A stretch of DNA of 64,000 nucleotides from an uncultured Sphingorhabdus sp. (GTDB taxonomy: Bacteria > Pseudomonadota > Alphaproteobacteria > Sphingomonadales > Sphingomonadaceae): assembly GCA_937873665.1 (NCBI GenBank), contig CALMYW010000105.1, forward strand, positions 19,622-83,621. Direction: 5' to 3'. Each line of letters starts with the position of its first letter. Positions within the stretch are counted from its first letter, which is position 1. Made by a program: the position numbers and the translations under genes. Under the pieces are notes generated by a model. That model saw nothing but the letters and a program-made list of their open reading frames with translations, was not told the origin of the DNA and did no database searches. Positions 44,664 to 53,407 of this stretch are shown here, in pieces.

Positions 44664-45128
44664 TTACTGGTTGGTGCGGATCTGGCCGACTCTTCCGCTA
44701 CGATTGCTTTGCCCTTCGCCGGCCTTGCGAGAAGTCAGCTTGGCATCTTTGAAATGCTTTCCACGGGCCGCCTGCCCGCTATTTTCGAGCGGCCTTTCGC
44801 CCGCCTTGCGGACCGTCATCGTGCCATGGCGGATGGGCGCATTGGCACGACCATCGCCATTCACATCACCAACGGCGACACGCGGTTTGGAACGCGGCGC
44901 GGGCGGAGGGGTGTCGGGTGCAATGTCCGACGCCTTTTGCACGGCAGGAAGCAGCAGCCCCTTTTGCGGCTCATCCGGCTTGGGTGCGACTTCCTTCGGC
45001 GCATCACTGCCCGGTGCAGCAGCTTCGCCTTTGACGCCTTCATATTTCATATAGATCGCGCTGTGCGCGGCCCCGATCATGCCGAACGATAAAGCTGCAG
45101 CAATCAACCAGTCCTTTTTCCTGTTCAT
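44664..45128 (-). CDS. Small exported protein, unknown; short Hcp-like strand
   Basis: A 154-residue protein not recognised. Signal peptide MNRKKDWLIAAALSFGMIGA then AHS. The mature start IYMKYEGVKGEAAA resembles the first strand of type VI secretion Hcp proteins, but the rest of that fold is absent. The remainder is low complexity (Pro/Ala/Lys/Gly) with VGDVNGDGRAN, similar to a calcium-binding loop. It diverges from a TetR gene over 121 bases that carry palindromes. Confidence 0.6.
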   Translation of the reverse strand: MNRKKDWLIAAALSFGMIGAAHSAIYMKYEGVKGEAAAPGSDAPKEVAPKPDEPQKGLLLPAVQKASDIAPDTPPPAPRSKPRVAVGDVNGDGRANAPIRHGTMTVRKAGERPLENSGQAARGKHFKDAKLTSRKAGEGQSNRSGRVGQIRTNQ

Positions 45129-45149
45129 TCTCTCTCTCCTTGGGTCGCA

Positions 45150-45198
45150 TCCCGATCTCGGGAATGATCTAAAAATAGAGTGTTACTCTAGAGTGTCA
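45150..45198. promoter_or_regulatory. Two palindromes in divergent promoter of tetR
   Basis: TCCCGA-TC-TCGGGA at 45150-45163 is a perfect inverted repeat. ACTCTAGAGT at 45185-45194 is a perfect palindrome flanked by two AGAGTGT direct repeats (45177-45183 and 45190-45196). They lie between a minus-strand exported-protein gene and the tetR gene, a usual place for a TetR operator. Confidence 0.45.
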
Positions 45199-45249
45199 AT
45201 CCATTTTTTCCTTGCTTGTTTTTCTCAGGCCTTTGATAAGGGGGGCGTA

Positions 45250-45843
45250 ATGAATGCAGCCAAGCCAAAGACCCGCGACCGCATCCTCGCCTCCGCACGC
45301 GAACTGTTTTTTTCCAAAGGGTTGGATGAAACCTCGATTGCTGAAATCTGCAAGCATTCGGGTGTGTCAAACGGCAGTCTGTTCCATCATTTCCCGACCA
45401 AGGAAGCCATCGCGCTCGAAATCTTCGTCGGTATTCGCCGTCACTATTGGGAGCATGTGATTGCAGCGATGGAGGCTGAGTCGACGGTGCCCGCCGCTGC
45501 CGAGGCTTCGGTGCGCGCTGCCTTCGATTTCCAGAAGAAGTTCTCCGACGAATATACCTTCATGCTCGATACGGCCGCGGCGCCTTGGGTGCTCAAGCAT
45601 ACGACCGCGCTGAAAGATTTGAATGCGGCTTTCGTGGAACGGGCAATGGGGTGGGCCGCGCCATATTTTATCAAGGGTGAGCTACCTGCCCTATCGATCC
45701 ACACTTTCGGGGCGCTGATATTCGGCTTGCCGCAATGGATCGCACGCGAACAGCGCGCCGGGCTTTCCGTGCCCGACATAGAGATTGTCACCGGGGAGTT
45801 GGCTGCATTGATGCGCAAGCTGTTTACCGTCGAACCAAAATAA
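45250..45843 (+). CDS. TetR family transcriptional regulator
   Basis: A 197-residue repressor. The N-terminal helix-turn-helix reads RDRILASARELFFSKGLDET and IAEICKHSGVSNGSLFHHFP. The C-terminal ligand domain is not assigned. The open frame begins further upstream, but MNAAKPKTRD is the family-like start. It likely controls itself and the divergent exported-protein gene through the palindromes between them. Confidence 0.9.
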   Translation: MNAAKPKTRDRILASARELFFSKGLDETSIAEICKHSGVSNGSLFHHFPTKEAIALEIFVGIRRHYWEHVIAAMEAESTVPAAAEASVRAAFDFQKKFSDEYTFMLDTAAAPWVLKHTTALKDLNAAFVERAMGWAAPYFIKGELPALSIHTFGALIFGLPQWIAREQRAGLSVPDIEIVTGELAALMRKLFTVEPK

Positions 45844-45845
45844 AC

Positions 45846-45888
45846 GAGTCAAATCATTGCTTTGACTCATAAAAATGCTGCGCAGCAT
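45846..45888. promoter_or_regulatory. Two adjacent inverted repeats between tetR and the channel gene
   Basis: GAGTCAAA/TTTGACTC (45846-45853 and 45861-45868) with a 7-base loop, then the perfect palindrome ATGCTGCGCAGCAT at 45875-45888. Could be the tetR transcript end plus an operator for the channel gene at 45979. No T run follows either. Confidence 0.35.
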
Positions 45889-45978
45889 AAGATGCAGCAA
45901 AAATTTGCCAGAGTCTTGATTCCATGATAGATTCTTCCTGCTTCTGAACCCTTCGGTTCGCAACTAGGGGGAGCGAAA

Positions 45979-47235
45979 ATGGATAGTTTGCAGATAGCAG
46001 GTTACGCCTTTGATCAGGCACTTTTCATGGAATGGGCGGAGAAGATATTCTTCGCCCTTGTTATTTTGGGGATCACCTGGGCGCTCGCCAAAGCGGCCAA
46101 ATGGACCTTCGCAAAGATGGTCGACCAAATACCTTTCCTGCAACGCGGGACATCGAGCGGAGAGAGTGTCGGAATGGCGCTCGGTAAAATCGTTTCGCTT
46201 CTGGTTTGGTTGCTCGGCTTGCTTGCGGTTCTCCAGCAGCTTGGATTTGATAGCGTGATTACACCCGTGCAGGGATTGCTGACCAATTTCATCGGTTATC
46301 TCGATAATGTGGTCTTTGCTGCCGCAATCTTCTTCATCGGTTCGATGATCGCAGGAATCGCCCGCGACCTGGTGGAAACCGCCTTGGGCGCCGTCGACTT
46401 CGACAAATGGGCCAATAAGGGTGGGGTCGAAGCCATCACCGGGAATAATGCGATTACCAAGACGCTGGGTACGATTGTCTATGTACTCGTTATCATTCCG
46501 GTCGCGATTGCTGCACTCCAGATGCTGGAAATATCGGCAATCACCGAACCGGCAATGAACTTGCTCAACATGGTGTTCAAAGCCATCCCGCTGATCATCG
46601 GTGCTTGCCTCTTGCTCGGTATTGGCTTTGTGATCTCGCGCTGGGTGGCAGCGCTGATCCGGGACCTGCTGCCCAGCCTTGGCGCAGATCGTGCGATTAA
46701 CGAGCTCGGTATCCTGCCCGAAGGCCGCACGGCATCAGGCGTGATTGCCGCGATCGTTACCATCGCCATCATGATCTTCTTCGCCATCGCGGCGACCAAC
46801 ATGCTTGGTTTCCCGCAGTTGACGAACATCCTCGAAACGGTGCTGGCGCAGGCAGGCAATGTCGTCTTTGGCGCAGTGCTGATTGCTCTGGGTGTGCTCA
46901 TCGCCAACATTCTTCGCAATTTGATCGCCGATGCAACAGGCGCAGGAATTGCGTCAAACGTTACCTATTGGATCACAACCGGCCTGTTCGTTTTCATCGG
47001 CCTAAAGCAGATGCAGATTGGCGGGATGATTGTCGATTATGCCTTTGGCGCGCTCGCCATCGGTGCTGCGGTTGCCTTTGCCCTCGCCTTTGGCCTTGGC
47101 GGACGTGACGCGGCGGCACGGATGCTGTCGGACCTGCGGGCTCCTGCCACACCTGCAGCGAAGAAACCGGTCGCCTCGCTGGCACCCAAAACAGTCAAGC
47201 GCGCTCCGGCCCGCAAGGTACCGGTCAAGAAATAA
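45979..47235 (+). CDS. CmpX-like mechanosensitive channel-type membrane protein
   Basis: A 418-residue membrane protein with about ten hydrophobic segments arranged as repeated TM-helix units, each carrying a Gly/Ala-rich stretch followed by a short amphipathic helix (for example DNVVFAAAIFFIGSMIAG, AGNVVFGAVLIALGVLIAN). This pattern matches CmpX and related conserved mechanosensitive-channel-like proteins that affect membrane stress and c-di-GMP in Pseudomonas. The C terminus is a Lys/Ala/Pro basic tail. Function inferred from pattern. Confidence 0.8.
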   Translation: MDSLQIAGYAFDQALFMEWAEKIFFALVILGITWALAKAAKWTFAKMVDQIPFLQRGTSSGESVGMALGKIVSLLVWLLGLLAVLQQLGFDSVITPVQGLLTNFIGYLDNVVFAAAIFFIGSMIAGIARDLVETALGAVDFDKWANKGGVEAITGNNAITKTLGTIVYVLVIIPVAIAALQMLEISAITEPAMNLLNMVFKAIPLIIGACLLLGIGFVISRWVAALIRDLLPSLGADRAINELGILPEGRTASGVIAAIVTIAIMIFFAIAATNMLGFPQLTNILETVLAQAGNVVFGAVLIALGVLIANILRNLIADATGAGIASNVTYWITTGLFVFIGLKQMQIGGMIVDYAFGALAIGAAVAFALAFGLGGRDAAARMLSDLRAPATPAAKKPVASLAPKTVKRAPARKVPVKK

Positions 47236-47260
47236 GCTGCCTTTACCGAAGCAGCCAATT

Positions 47261-47293
47261 GGGGCGGGGGAAACCTCGCCCCCTTTTATTTGG
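47261..47293 (+). terminator. Terminator after the channel gene, with short tandem repeat
   Basis: GGGGCG at 47261-47266 pairs with CGCCCC at 47277-47282, followed by TTTTATTT. The unit CCCCCTTTTATTTGG then occurs twice in tandem (about 47279-47310), which may reflect slippage. Confidence 0.65.
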
Positions 47294-47336
47294 CCCCCCC
47301 TTTTATTTGGGCAACAGCGGGGGCATAGCATCGCAC

Positions 47337-48209
47337 ATGCGCCATTTCTCACGCTTTGCCTGTATCGACTGGTCTGGCGCGGTTGGCGAATATCCTTCTG
47401 GCCTCGCCCTCGCCAGCATCGGCCATGAAGGGGCACCCGAACTGATTGGCCCCGAAAAGCGCTGGTCGCGCCAATCCATTCTCGACTGGCTGCTCGAATG
47501 CGCCGACGCGGACGAGGATATATTGATCGGCCTCGATCTATCGCTCGGCTTTCCCTTTCTCGACCAAGGCAGCTTTTTTCCAGAATGGGAAGACAGCCCC
47601 GCCGACGCCCGCGCGCTATGGGCATTGATAGACCAGCTCTGCACCGAGGACCGGCATCTGGCGGCTAACAGCTTTCTTGCCCACCCCGAAGTCCGCCGCC
47701 ATTTCCGCCATGGCAAGGGCCATGTCGGCGACTTGTTCGAAGGTGGCGTCGGGCGGCTACGCGAAGTCGAACGCCACCAGCGCGCGACCAAACAGGCCAA
47801 TAGCTGGAGCTGCTTCAACCTGGTTGGAGCAGGTCAGGTCGGCAAGAGCTCGCTCACCGGAATGCGGATGATGCACAGGCTGGGCGGGCGCATCCCCGTC
47901 TGGCCATTTGATCCGCTTCCTGAACGTGGCCCCGTCATCATCGAAATCTACACCACCATCGCCGCGCGTGCGGCAGGCTTACCCGCCAACACCAGCAAGA
48001 TCCGCGATGCAGCGACGCTGGCAAAGGCGCTCGCCATATTCGGTGCCGATGCTCCTACCCTGCTCCACAGGCTCGACGACCATGCCACCGACGCGCTGCT
48101 GACCGCCGCATGGATGCGCAACGCCAGCCAGCACGCCGCTCTCTGGATGCCTGAACTGCTGACCCCTGAAATAGCGCAAAGAGAGGGCTGGACCTTTGGG
48201 GTGCTATGA
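47337..48209 (+). CDS. DUF429-like protein (RNase H-like fold predicted)
   Basis: A 290-residue protein of unknown function. The N-terminal strand FACIDWSGA and the later EIYTTIAARAAGLP fit DUF429-type proteins, whose RNase H-like fold places an Asp in the first strand and a Glu in the second (here in IIEIYTT). The middle includes LIGLDLSLGFPFL, another acidic strand. ATG at 47337 was chosen over an upstream frame that covers the terminator. Last gene before tRNA-Thr; not in an operon with it. Confidence 0.7.
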   Translation: MRHFSRFACIDWSGAVGEYPSGLALASIGHEGAPELIGPEKRWSRQSILDWLLECADADEDILIGLDLSLGFPFLDQGSFFPEWEDSPADARALWALIDQLCTEDRHLAANSFLAHPEVRRHFRHGKGHVGDLFEGGVGRLREVERHQRATKQANSWSCFNLVGAGQVGKSSLTGMRMMHRLGGRIPVWPFDPLPERGPVIIEIYTTIAARAAGLPANTSKIRDAATLAKALAIFGADAPTLLHRLDDHATDALLTAAWMRNASQHAALWMPELLTPEIAQREGWTFGVL

Positions 48210-48233
48210 CGCTAAAGGGCCCGCATTGGTCGC

Positions 48234-48309
<76 letters not shown>

Positions 48310-48386
48310 TTTTCTGATCCCCCGCAATCCGCACCATAAACGTCACACCCGCGGCGAGTCTTTGTTTGTCGGCATCCGCCGACGGG

Positions 48387-48413
48387 CGGGTTCGAATCCT
48401 GTAGCCGGCACCA
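48387..48413 (+). repeat. Direct repeat of the tRNA-Thr 3' end (possible attachment-site scar)
   Basis: 27 bases identical to 48283-48309, covering the T-loop side, the acceptor 3' strand and CCA, spaced 104 bases from the original. The flanks differ. No D-arm or anticodon arm precedes it, so it is not a tRNA gene. Such 3'-end duplications are left by integrases that insert into tRNA genes. Confidence 0.8.
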
Positions 48414-48520
48414 CAGACGTCCCTCTTCGTTAGATAATTTTGCCCCATAGGGGCTTCACGAATCCCTTCCGCTCGGCCAAGGCTTAACTGACCGCTTAAA
48501 TTGCAGGCAGGAGAGAAGCG

Positions 48521-49435
48521 ATGGGTATGCTGGAAGGCAAGGTTGTGGCCGTGACTGGCGCAGGGCGCGGGGTTGGCCGGGAAATTGCCCTGCTGTGCGC
48601 GAAACATGGCGCAGCGGTGGTCATCAATGATCCCGGCGTGGGCGGTGGCGGCGAAGGCGGGGATGCCGGCCCGGCGCAGGAAACCGCGAATGACATTATC
48701 GCTGCCGGTGGCAAGGCGGTCGCCAATCTGGCCAGCGTTGCTGATCCGGCAGGTGCAGCCTCGATCATCGAAGATGCGGTGAAGGCATTTGGCCGCATCG
48801 ATGCTGTTGTGAACAATGCCGGCATCCTGCGCGACACCATCTGGCACAAGATGAGCCATGAAGATTGGCGCGCGGTTATCGACGTGCACCTCAACGGCAG
48901 CTTCAACGTCTCCAAAGCGGCGACGCCCTATTTCCGCGAACAGCAATCAGGAAGCTTCATCCATTTCACTTCGACCAGCGGGCTGATCGGCAATATCGGT
49001 CAGGCCAATTATTCAGCCGCGAAGCTGGGCATTGTCGGCCTGTCACAGTCGATCGCGCTCGACATGGCACGCGTCGGCGTCCGCTCCAACTGCATCGCGC
49101 CCTTCGCCTGGAGCCGCATGACCGCCTCGATCCCTGCCGAAACGCCCGAGCAAAAGGAACGCGTCGAGCGCCTCAAAACCATGAGCGCTGACAAAATTGC
49201 CCCGTTGGTGGTCTATCTTGCCTCTGACGCGTCAAAGGATGTGTCGAACCAGATATTCTCTGTGCGCAAGAATGAGATCGTGCTGTACAACAAGCCACGC
49301 CCAATCCGTTCGATGACCAAGGTAGAAGGCTGGACGCCGGAGAGCATCGCCGATGAACTGATCCCCGCATTCAAACCCAGTTTCGCACGCGCCGATGAAG
49401 TTTCGGCGCATGTTTTCCCCTATGACCCCATCTGA
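48521..49435 (+). CDS. Short-chain dehydrogenase (MFE-2/HSD17B4-like 3-hydroxyacyl-CoA dehydrogenase)
   Basis: A 304-residue SDR with cofactor motif VTGAGRGVGREIA near 11-23, the long loop INDPGVGGGGEGG typical of multifunctional-enzyme-2 dehydrogenases, NNAG, and the catalytic SxxG...YSAAK (Ser about 152, Tyr about 165). These proteins oxidise 3-hydroxyacyl-CoA to 3-ketoacyl-CoA. First gene of the catabolic operon; GGAGAG precedes the start and the next gene begins 10 bases after its stop. Likely the beta-oxidation hydroxyacyl-CoA dehydrogenase of this cluster. Confidence 0.85.
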   Translation: MGMLEGKVVAVTGAGRGVGREIALLCAKHGAAVVINDPGVGGGGEGGDAGPAQETANDIIAAGGKAVANLASVADPAGAASIIEDAVKAFGRIDAVVNNAGILRDTIWHKMSHEDWRAVIDVHLNGSFNVSKAATPYFREQQSGSFIHFTSTSGLIGNIGQANYSAAKLGIVGLSQSIALDMARVGVRSNCIAPFAWSRMTASIPAETPEQKERVERLKTMSADKIAPLVVYLASDASKDVSNQIFSVRKNEIVLYNKPRPIRSMTKVEGWTPESIADELIPAFKPSFARADEVSAHVFPYDPI

Positions 49436-49445
49436 GGAGCAAGAA

Positions 49446-50624
49446 ATGAGCAATCCCGGTATGGACTCCGAAACATTCGACGCCTTTATCGAGCAACTCC
49501 GCCGTTATGTGCGCGAACGCCTGATCCCTGCTGAAGAGGAAGTGATCGCAAACGACGCGATCCCTGACGATATCCTCGCCGAAATGCGCGAAATGGGGCT
49601 CTTCGGTATCACCATTCCCGAAGAATTTGGCGGCGCGGGAATGAACATCAGCCAATATATCGAGACGGTCAAACAACTGGCCTACGCGGCCCCTGCCTAT
49701 CGCTCGACAATGTCGATCAACGTCGGGATGACGGGCAGCGCGCTCAAGAATTTCGGCACGCCGGAGCAGAAGGCTTATTGGTTGCCGCGCATCGCGAGCG
49801 GTGAAATCGCCTGTTTCGGCCTCACCGAACCGGGCAGCGGTTCGGACAGCGCCGCGATGCAGACAATGGCGGTCCGTGATGGCAATGGCTATAAATTGAC
49901 CGGCACCAAGCGCTATATCACCAACAGCCCGCACGCAAAAATTGGCCTGATCATGGCGCGCACCTCCAAAGAGGCGCTTCCGAAGAATGCCCATGTGTCT
50001 GCCTTCATTGTCGACATGACATCGCCGGGCATCAGCATCGGCAAACCCGACAAAAAAATGGGCCAGTCAGGTGCGCATATCGCCGACATCATCATGGAAG
50101 ATGTCAAAATTCCCGGTGACGCATTGGTCGGCGGCGAAGAAGGTCGCGGCTTCCAGATTGCGATGCAAAGCCTTGATAATGGGCGACTTTCAGTGGCAGG
50201 CATGGGCGTCGGGATGGGGCGCCGCGCGCTCGATACCGCGATCCGCTACGCCACCGAGCGCAAGGCCTTTGGCGAGCCGATCGCGAACTTCCAGCTCATC
50301 CAGGCGATGCTGGCCGACAGTGAGGCGGACCTTTACGCCGCCGAGTGCATGATAGCGGATGCCTGCGCGCGGGCCGACCGTGGCGAAAATATCCTGAGGA
50401 AGGCGGCAGCGGCCAAGCTGTTCTCGTCCGAAGCCTGCGGGCGCGTTGTCGACCGCTGCGTTCAGGTTTACGGCGGGGCGGGTTATCTCGCCGAATATCC
50501 TGCCGAGCGTTTCTTCCGCGATGCCCGCATCCTACGCATTTACGAAGGCACCAGCCAGATCATGCAATTGCAGATCGCCAAGCATCTGCTGCGCGAATTC
50601 GAACGCGAAGGGGCTGTGTGGTAA
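49446..50624 (+). CDS. Acyl-CoA dehydrogenase (first of three)
   Basis: A 392-residue FAD enzyme that introduces the alpha-beta double bond in an acyl-CoA. Landmarks are FGLTEPGSGSDSAAM, the FAD/substrate segment GTKRYITNSPHA, the hinge DNGRLSVAGMGVGMGRRALD, and the C-terminal RFFRDARILRIYEGTSQI, where the Glu of YEGTSQ is the expected catalytic base. The start MSNPGMDSET follows GGAG. Substrate unknown; C5-C8 acyl chains typical. Confidence 0.92.
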   Translation: MSNPGMDSETFDAFIEQLRRYVRERLIPAEEEVIANDAIPDDILAEMREMGLFGITIPEEFGGAGMNISQYIETVKQLAYAAPAYRSTMSINVGMTGSALKNFGTPEQKAYWLPRIASGEIACFGLTEPGSGSDSAAMQTMAVRDGNGYKLTGTKRYITNSPHAKIGLIMARTSKEALPKNAHVSAFIVDMTSPGISIGKPDKKMGQSGAHIADIIMEDVKIPGDALVGGEEGRGFQIAMQSLDNGRLSVAGMGVGMGRRALDTAIRYATERKAFGEPIANFQLIQAMLADSEADLYAAECMIADACARADRGENILRKAAAAKLFSSEACGRVVDRCVQVYGGAGYLAEYPAERFFRDARILRIYEGTSQIMQLQIAKHLLREFEREGAVW

Positions 50625-50633
50625 TCGCGCCCG

Positions 50634-51830
50634 ATGTATAACCTTCTCAATGACCTGTCGGTAATCGAAGCATCGAGCTTCGTCGCATCCCCCACTGCCG
50701 GTTTATATCTGGCGCAAATGGGGGCGGAGGTCATTCGCGTCGATCAGATCGGTGGCGGACCAGACTTCCGGCGCTGGCCGGTGACCGAAGCCAATGACTC
50801 GCTCTATTGGGAAAATCTCAACCGCGCCAAGAAATCGGTTGCACTCGACCTTGGTGCGCCGCAGGGGCGCGAGTTGCTGCAGGAATTGGTGCGCAAGACT
50901 GGACAATTCGTAACGAACTTTCCGGTCGAAGGCTTCTTGTCACACGCCAAGCTGGCGGAAGGTCGCGCTGACCTGGTAACCGTACGCGTGATGGGCTGGG
51001 CCGATGGCTCTCCTGCGCTTGATTATACCGTCAACAATGCGGTCGGCTATCCGATGATGACGGGACCGGGCCCAGATCCGGTCAACCATGTGCTGCCCGC
51101 TTGGGACTTGCTGTCTGGTGCCTATGCCGCTTTTGCCATGCTCGCCGCAATCCGGAAGCGCGAAGCAAGTGGCGAAGGCAGCGAAGTGCGTATCCCGCTT
51201 TCTGACGTTGCGATTGGCACCGTCGCCAATCTCGGTGGCATTGCAGAAGTGCTTTATACTGGCGCCAACCGACCGCGCCTTGGCAACGCCGTATACGGAC
51301 TTTTCGGCCGCGATTTCGAGACCGCCGATGGCGTGCGCACAATGATCGTTGTCGTCACCCCCCGCCAATGGGCCAATCTCGTCGCAGCCCTTCACCTCGA
51401 AAGCGCAATTGCGGCGATAGAGGCCGAACGCGGTGTCAGCTTTGCCAAGGATGACGGGCTACGCTTCAATCATCGTGATGCGCTATACCCGCTGTTTGAA
51501 GCTGCCATCGGCGCGCGGACGCATGCCGACCTTGCTGGCGCGTTCGACGCAGGCGGCATTGTCCATTCGGCCTATCGCACGATGCTCGACGCCGCGAACG
51601 ACCCAGCGCTGGTTGCCAATAACCCGGTCTTTGGCTCTGCGGCCAATCCCTCCGGTTTCGATTATCCGGCAGCGGGCAGCTTTGCCAGCGTACCGCAACT
51701 GGATCGCCAAGCGCCGCAACCGGCCCCGCGCAACGGTGCGAATAGCGAGGAAGTGCTTGCCGAGCGGCTCGGTCTTTCATCGGGTGCAATTGCCGCACTG
51801 ATTGATGCCGGAACGGTGAAACAGGGATGA
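50634..51830 (+). CDS. CaiB/BaiF family III CoA-transferase
   Basis: A 398-residue enzyme that moves CoA between carboxylic acids by the class III mechanism. N-terminal LSVIEASSFVASPTAGLYL and VIRVDQIGGGPDFRRWP and the segment NLNRAKKSVALDL are family marks; the catalytic Asp is expected around AWDLLSGAYAAFAML (about 158). Mesaconyl-CoA transferases belong to this family. It overlaps the next gene by ATGA, so activation and dehydrogenation are coupled. Confidence 0.9.
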   Translation: MYNLLNDLSVIEASSFVASPTAGLYLAQMGAEVIRVDQIGGGPDFRRWPVTEANDSLYWENLNRAKKSVALDLGAPQGRELLQELVRKTGQFVTNFPVEGFLSHAKLAEGRADLVTVRVMGWADGSPALDYTVNNAVGYPMMTGPGPDPVNHVLPAWDLLSGAYAAFAMLAAIRKREASGEGSEVRIPLSDVAIGTVANLGGIAEVLYTGANRPRLGNAVYGLFGRDFETADGVRTMIVVVTPRQWANLVAALHLESAIAAIEAERGVSFAKDDGLRFNHRDALYPLFEAAIGARTHADLAGAFDAGGIVHSAYRTMLDAANDPALVANNPVFGSAANPSGFDYPAAGSFASVPQLDRQAPQPAPRNGANSEEVLAERLGLSSGAIAALIDAGTVKQG

Positions 51831-53392
51831 ACGCAGCCCTTGCCACCGCCGAAAGCTATGCCTCAGCCGCAAGGGTGGTCGTGCAGGCACGGGTTGCGAC
51901 CACCTCGCTGGATGCCGAACAACATATCGCGCATGGCTATGCCTGGATTGAAACCAGCGTAGAGGCTTTGCGTGCCTTGCACGCATGGGGTTCGCGGCAA
52001 TGCGGTGAAGCCGAAGCATTGGTCATTGCCATCGGCACGGGCGAGACGCTGGCCCAACTCGCGGGCGGCTTGCCCATGGGGCAGAATGAATTCATCCGCC
52101 CCGCCGATTTCGGGTTGGACGACCATATCCCAGCCCTGCTCGCGCAAGCCAAAGGCAATGATGCAGCCAACCGTGCGCGTTTGGTCGAATTGCTGGCTAG
52201 CGGCGCGACGATTTCCGACCGGTTCGACGATGAACTGCTCGACACGGTGCGCGACCAATATCGACGTTTCACGGACGACCGGATATTGCCACAGGCGCAT
52301 GGCTGGCACCTGGCCAACGCCTTGATACCCGACGACATCATCACGGAAATGGCCGCACTCGGCACTTTTGGTGTGTGCATTGCAGAGGAGTTTGGCGGGC
52401 TGGGCCTAGGCAAGCTGGTGATGTGCGTCGTCACCGAGGAATTGTCGCGCGGCTGGATCGGCACGGGTTCACTCGGCACACGTAGCGAGATTGCGGGCGA
52501 GCTCATCATGATGGGCGGAACCGAGGTGCAGAAACAGCATTGGTTGCCCCGCATCGCATCGGGCGAGGTTCTGCCCACGGCGGTTTTCACCGAACCTGAC
52601 ACCGGTTCCGACATGGCCAGCCTGCAAACCCGTGCGGTGCGGACCGATGCAGGATGGGAAATCAGCGGCGCGAAAAACTGGATCACCCACGCCGCGCGCA
52701 CAGACCTGATGACCTTGATGGCGCGCACCCTGCCAGAAGTTAAGGGCTATGCCGGCCTGTCGATGCTGCTGGTCCCCAAACCGCGCGGCACCGAGGACAA
52801 CCCCTTCCCCGCTGAAGGAATGAGCGGCAGCGAGATCGAGGTGCTCGGCTATCGCGGGATGCGCGAATATGCCTTGCAGTTCGACGGCATGAAGGCCCCT
52901 GCGGATGCGTTGCTTGGTGGAGAGGAGGGCCAGGGTTTCAAGCAATTGATGCGTACCTTCGAAGGCGCACGCATCCAGACCGCGGCCCGCGCGGTCGGTG
53001 TTGCCCGCCGCGCCATTGAATTGGCGTTGCAATATGCGCTTGATCGCAAGCAGTTCGGCCAGCCTATAATCCGTTTCCCCCGTGTCGCAGACAAGCTGGC
53101 GATGATGGTTACCGACATGGTGATGGCGCGCGAGCTGACCTATTTCGCCGCGCGCGCCAAGGATAGCGGAAAGCGTTGCGATATCGAGGCGGGCATGGCC
53201 AAGCTGCACGCAGCCCGGGTGGCCTGGGCCAATGCCGATGCCGGGCTGCAGATCCATGGCGGCAACGGCTATGCCATGGAATATGAAATCAGCCGGGTGC
53301 TGTGCGATGCCCGTATCCTCAACATTTTCGAAGGCGCAGCCGAAATCCAGGCGCAGGTCATTGCGCGCGGCAAGCTGCAAGACCGCAATTAG
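51827..53392 (+). CDS. Acyl-CoA dehydrogenase with N-terminal extension (methylsuccinyl-CoA dehydrogenase-like)
   Basis: A 521-residue acyl-CoA dehydrogenase, about 130 longer than usual. The N-terminal extension is helical, with HGYAWIETSVEALRALHAW and LAQLAGGLPMGQNEFIRPAD, which resembles (2S)-methylsuccinyl-CoA dehydrogenase (Mcd) of the ethylmalonyl-CoA pathway. The catalytic part has FTEPDTGSDMAS, SGAKNWITHAAR and the C-terminal SRVLCDARILNIFEGAAEIQ with the catalytic Glu. ATGA overlap with the CoA-transferase. The Mcd assignment is inference from the extension; other substrates with a branched or carboxylated chain are possible. Confidence 0.8.
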   Translation: MNAALATAESYASAARVVVQARVATTSLDAEQHIAHGYAWIETSVEALRALHAWGSRQCGEAEALVIAIGTGETLAQLAGGLPMGQNEFIRPADFGLDDHIPALLAQAKGNDAANRARLVELLASGATISDRFDDELLDTVRDQYRRFTDDRILPQAHGWHLANALIPDDIITEMAALGTFGVCIAEEFGGLGLGKLVMCVVTEELSRGWIGTGSLGTRSEIAGELIMMGGTEVQKQHWLPRIASGEVLPTAVFTEPDTGSDMASLQTRAVRTDAGWEISGAKNWITHAARTDLMTLMARTLPEVKGYAGLSMLLVPKPRGTEDNPFPAEGMSGSEIEVLGYRGMREYALQFDGMKAPADALLGGEEGQGFKQLMRTFEGARIQTAARAVGVARRAIELALQYALDRKQFGQPIIRFPRVADKLAMMVTDMVMARELTYFAARAKDSGKRCDIEAGMAKLHAARVAWANADAGLQIHGGNGYAMEYEISRVLCDARILNIFEGAAEIQAQVIARGKLQDRN

Positions 53393-53407
53393 CAAAGGAA
53401 GAAAATC

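Noticed and set aside
48387..48413. Second tRNA-like sequence after tRNA-Thr
   Set aside because: Only the 3' part of the tRNA is repeated; there is no D-arm or anticodon arm, so it is not a tRNA gene.
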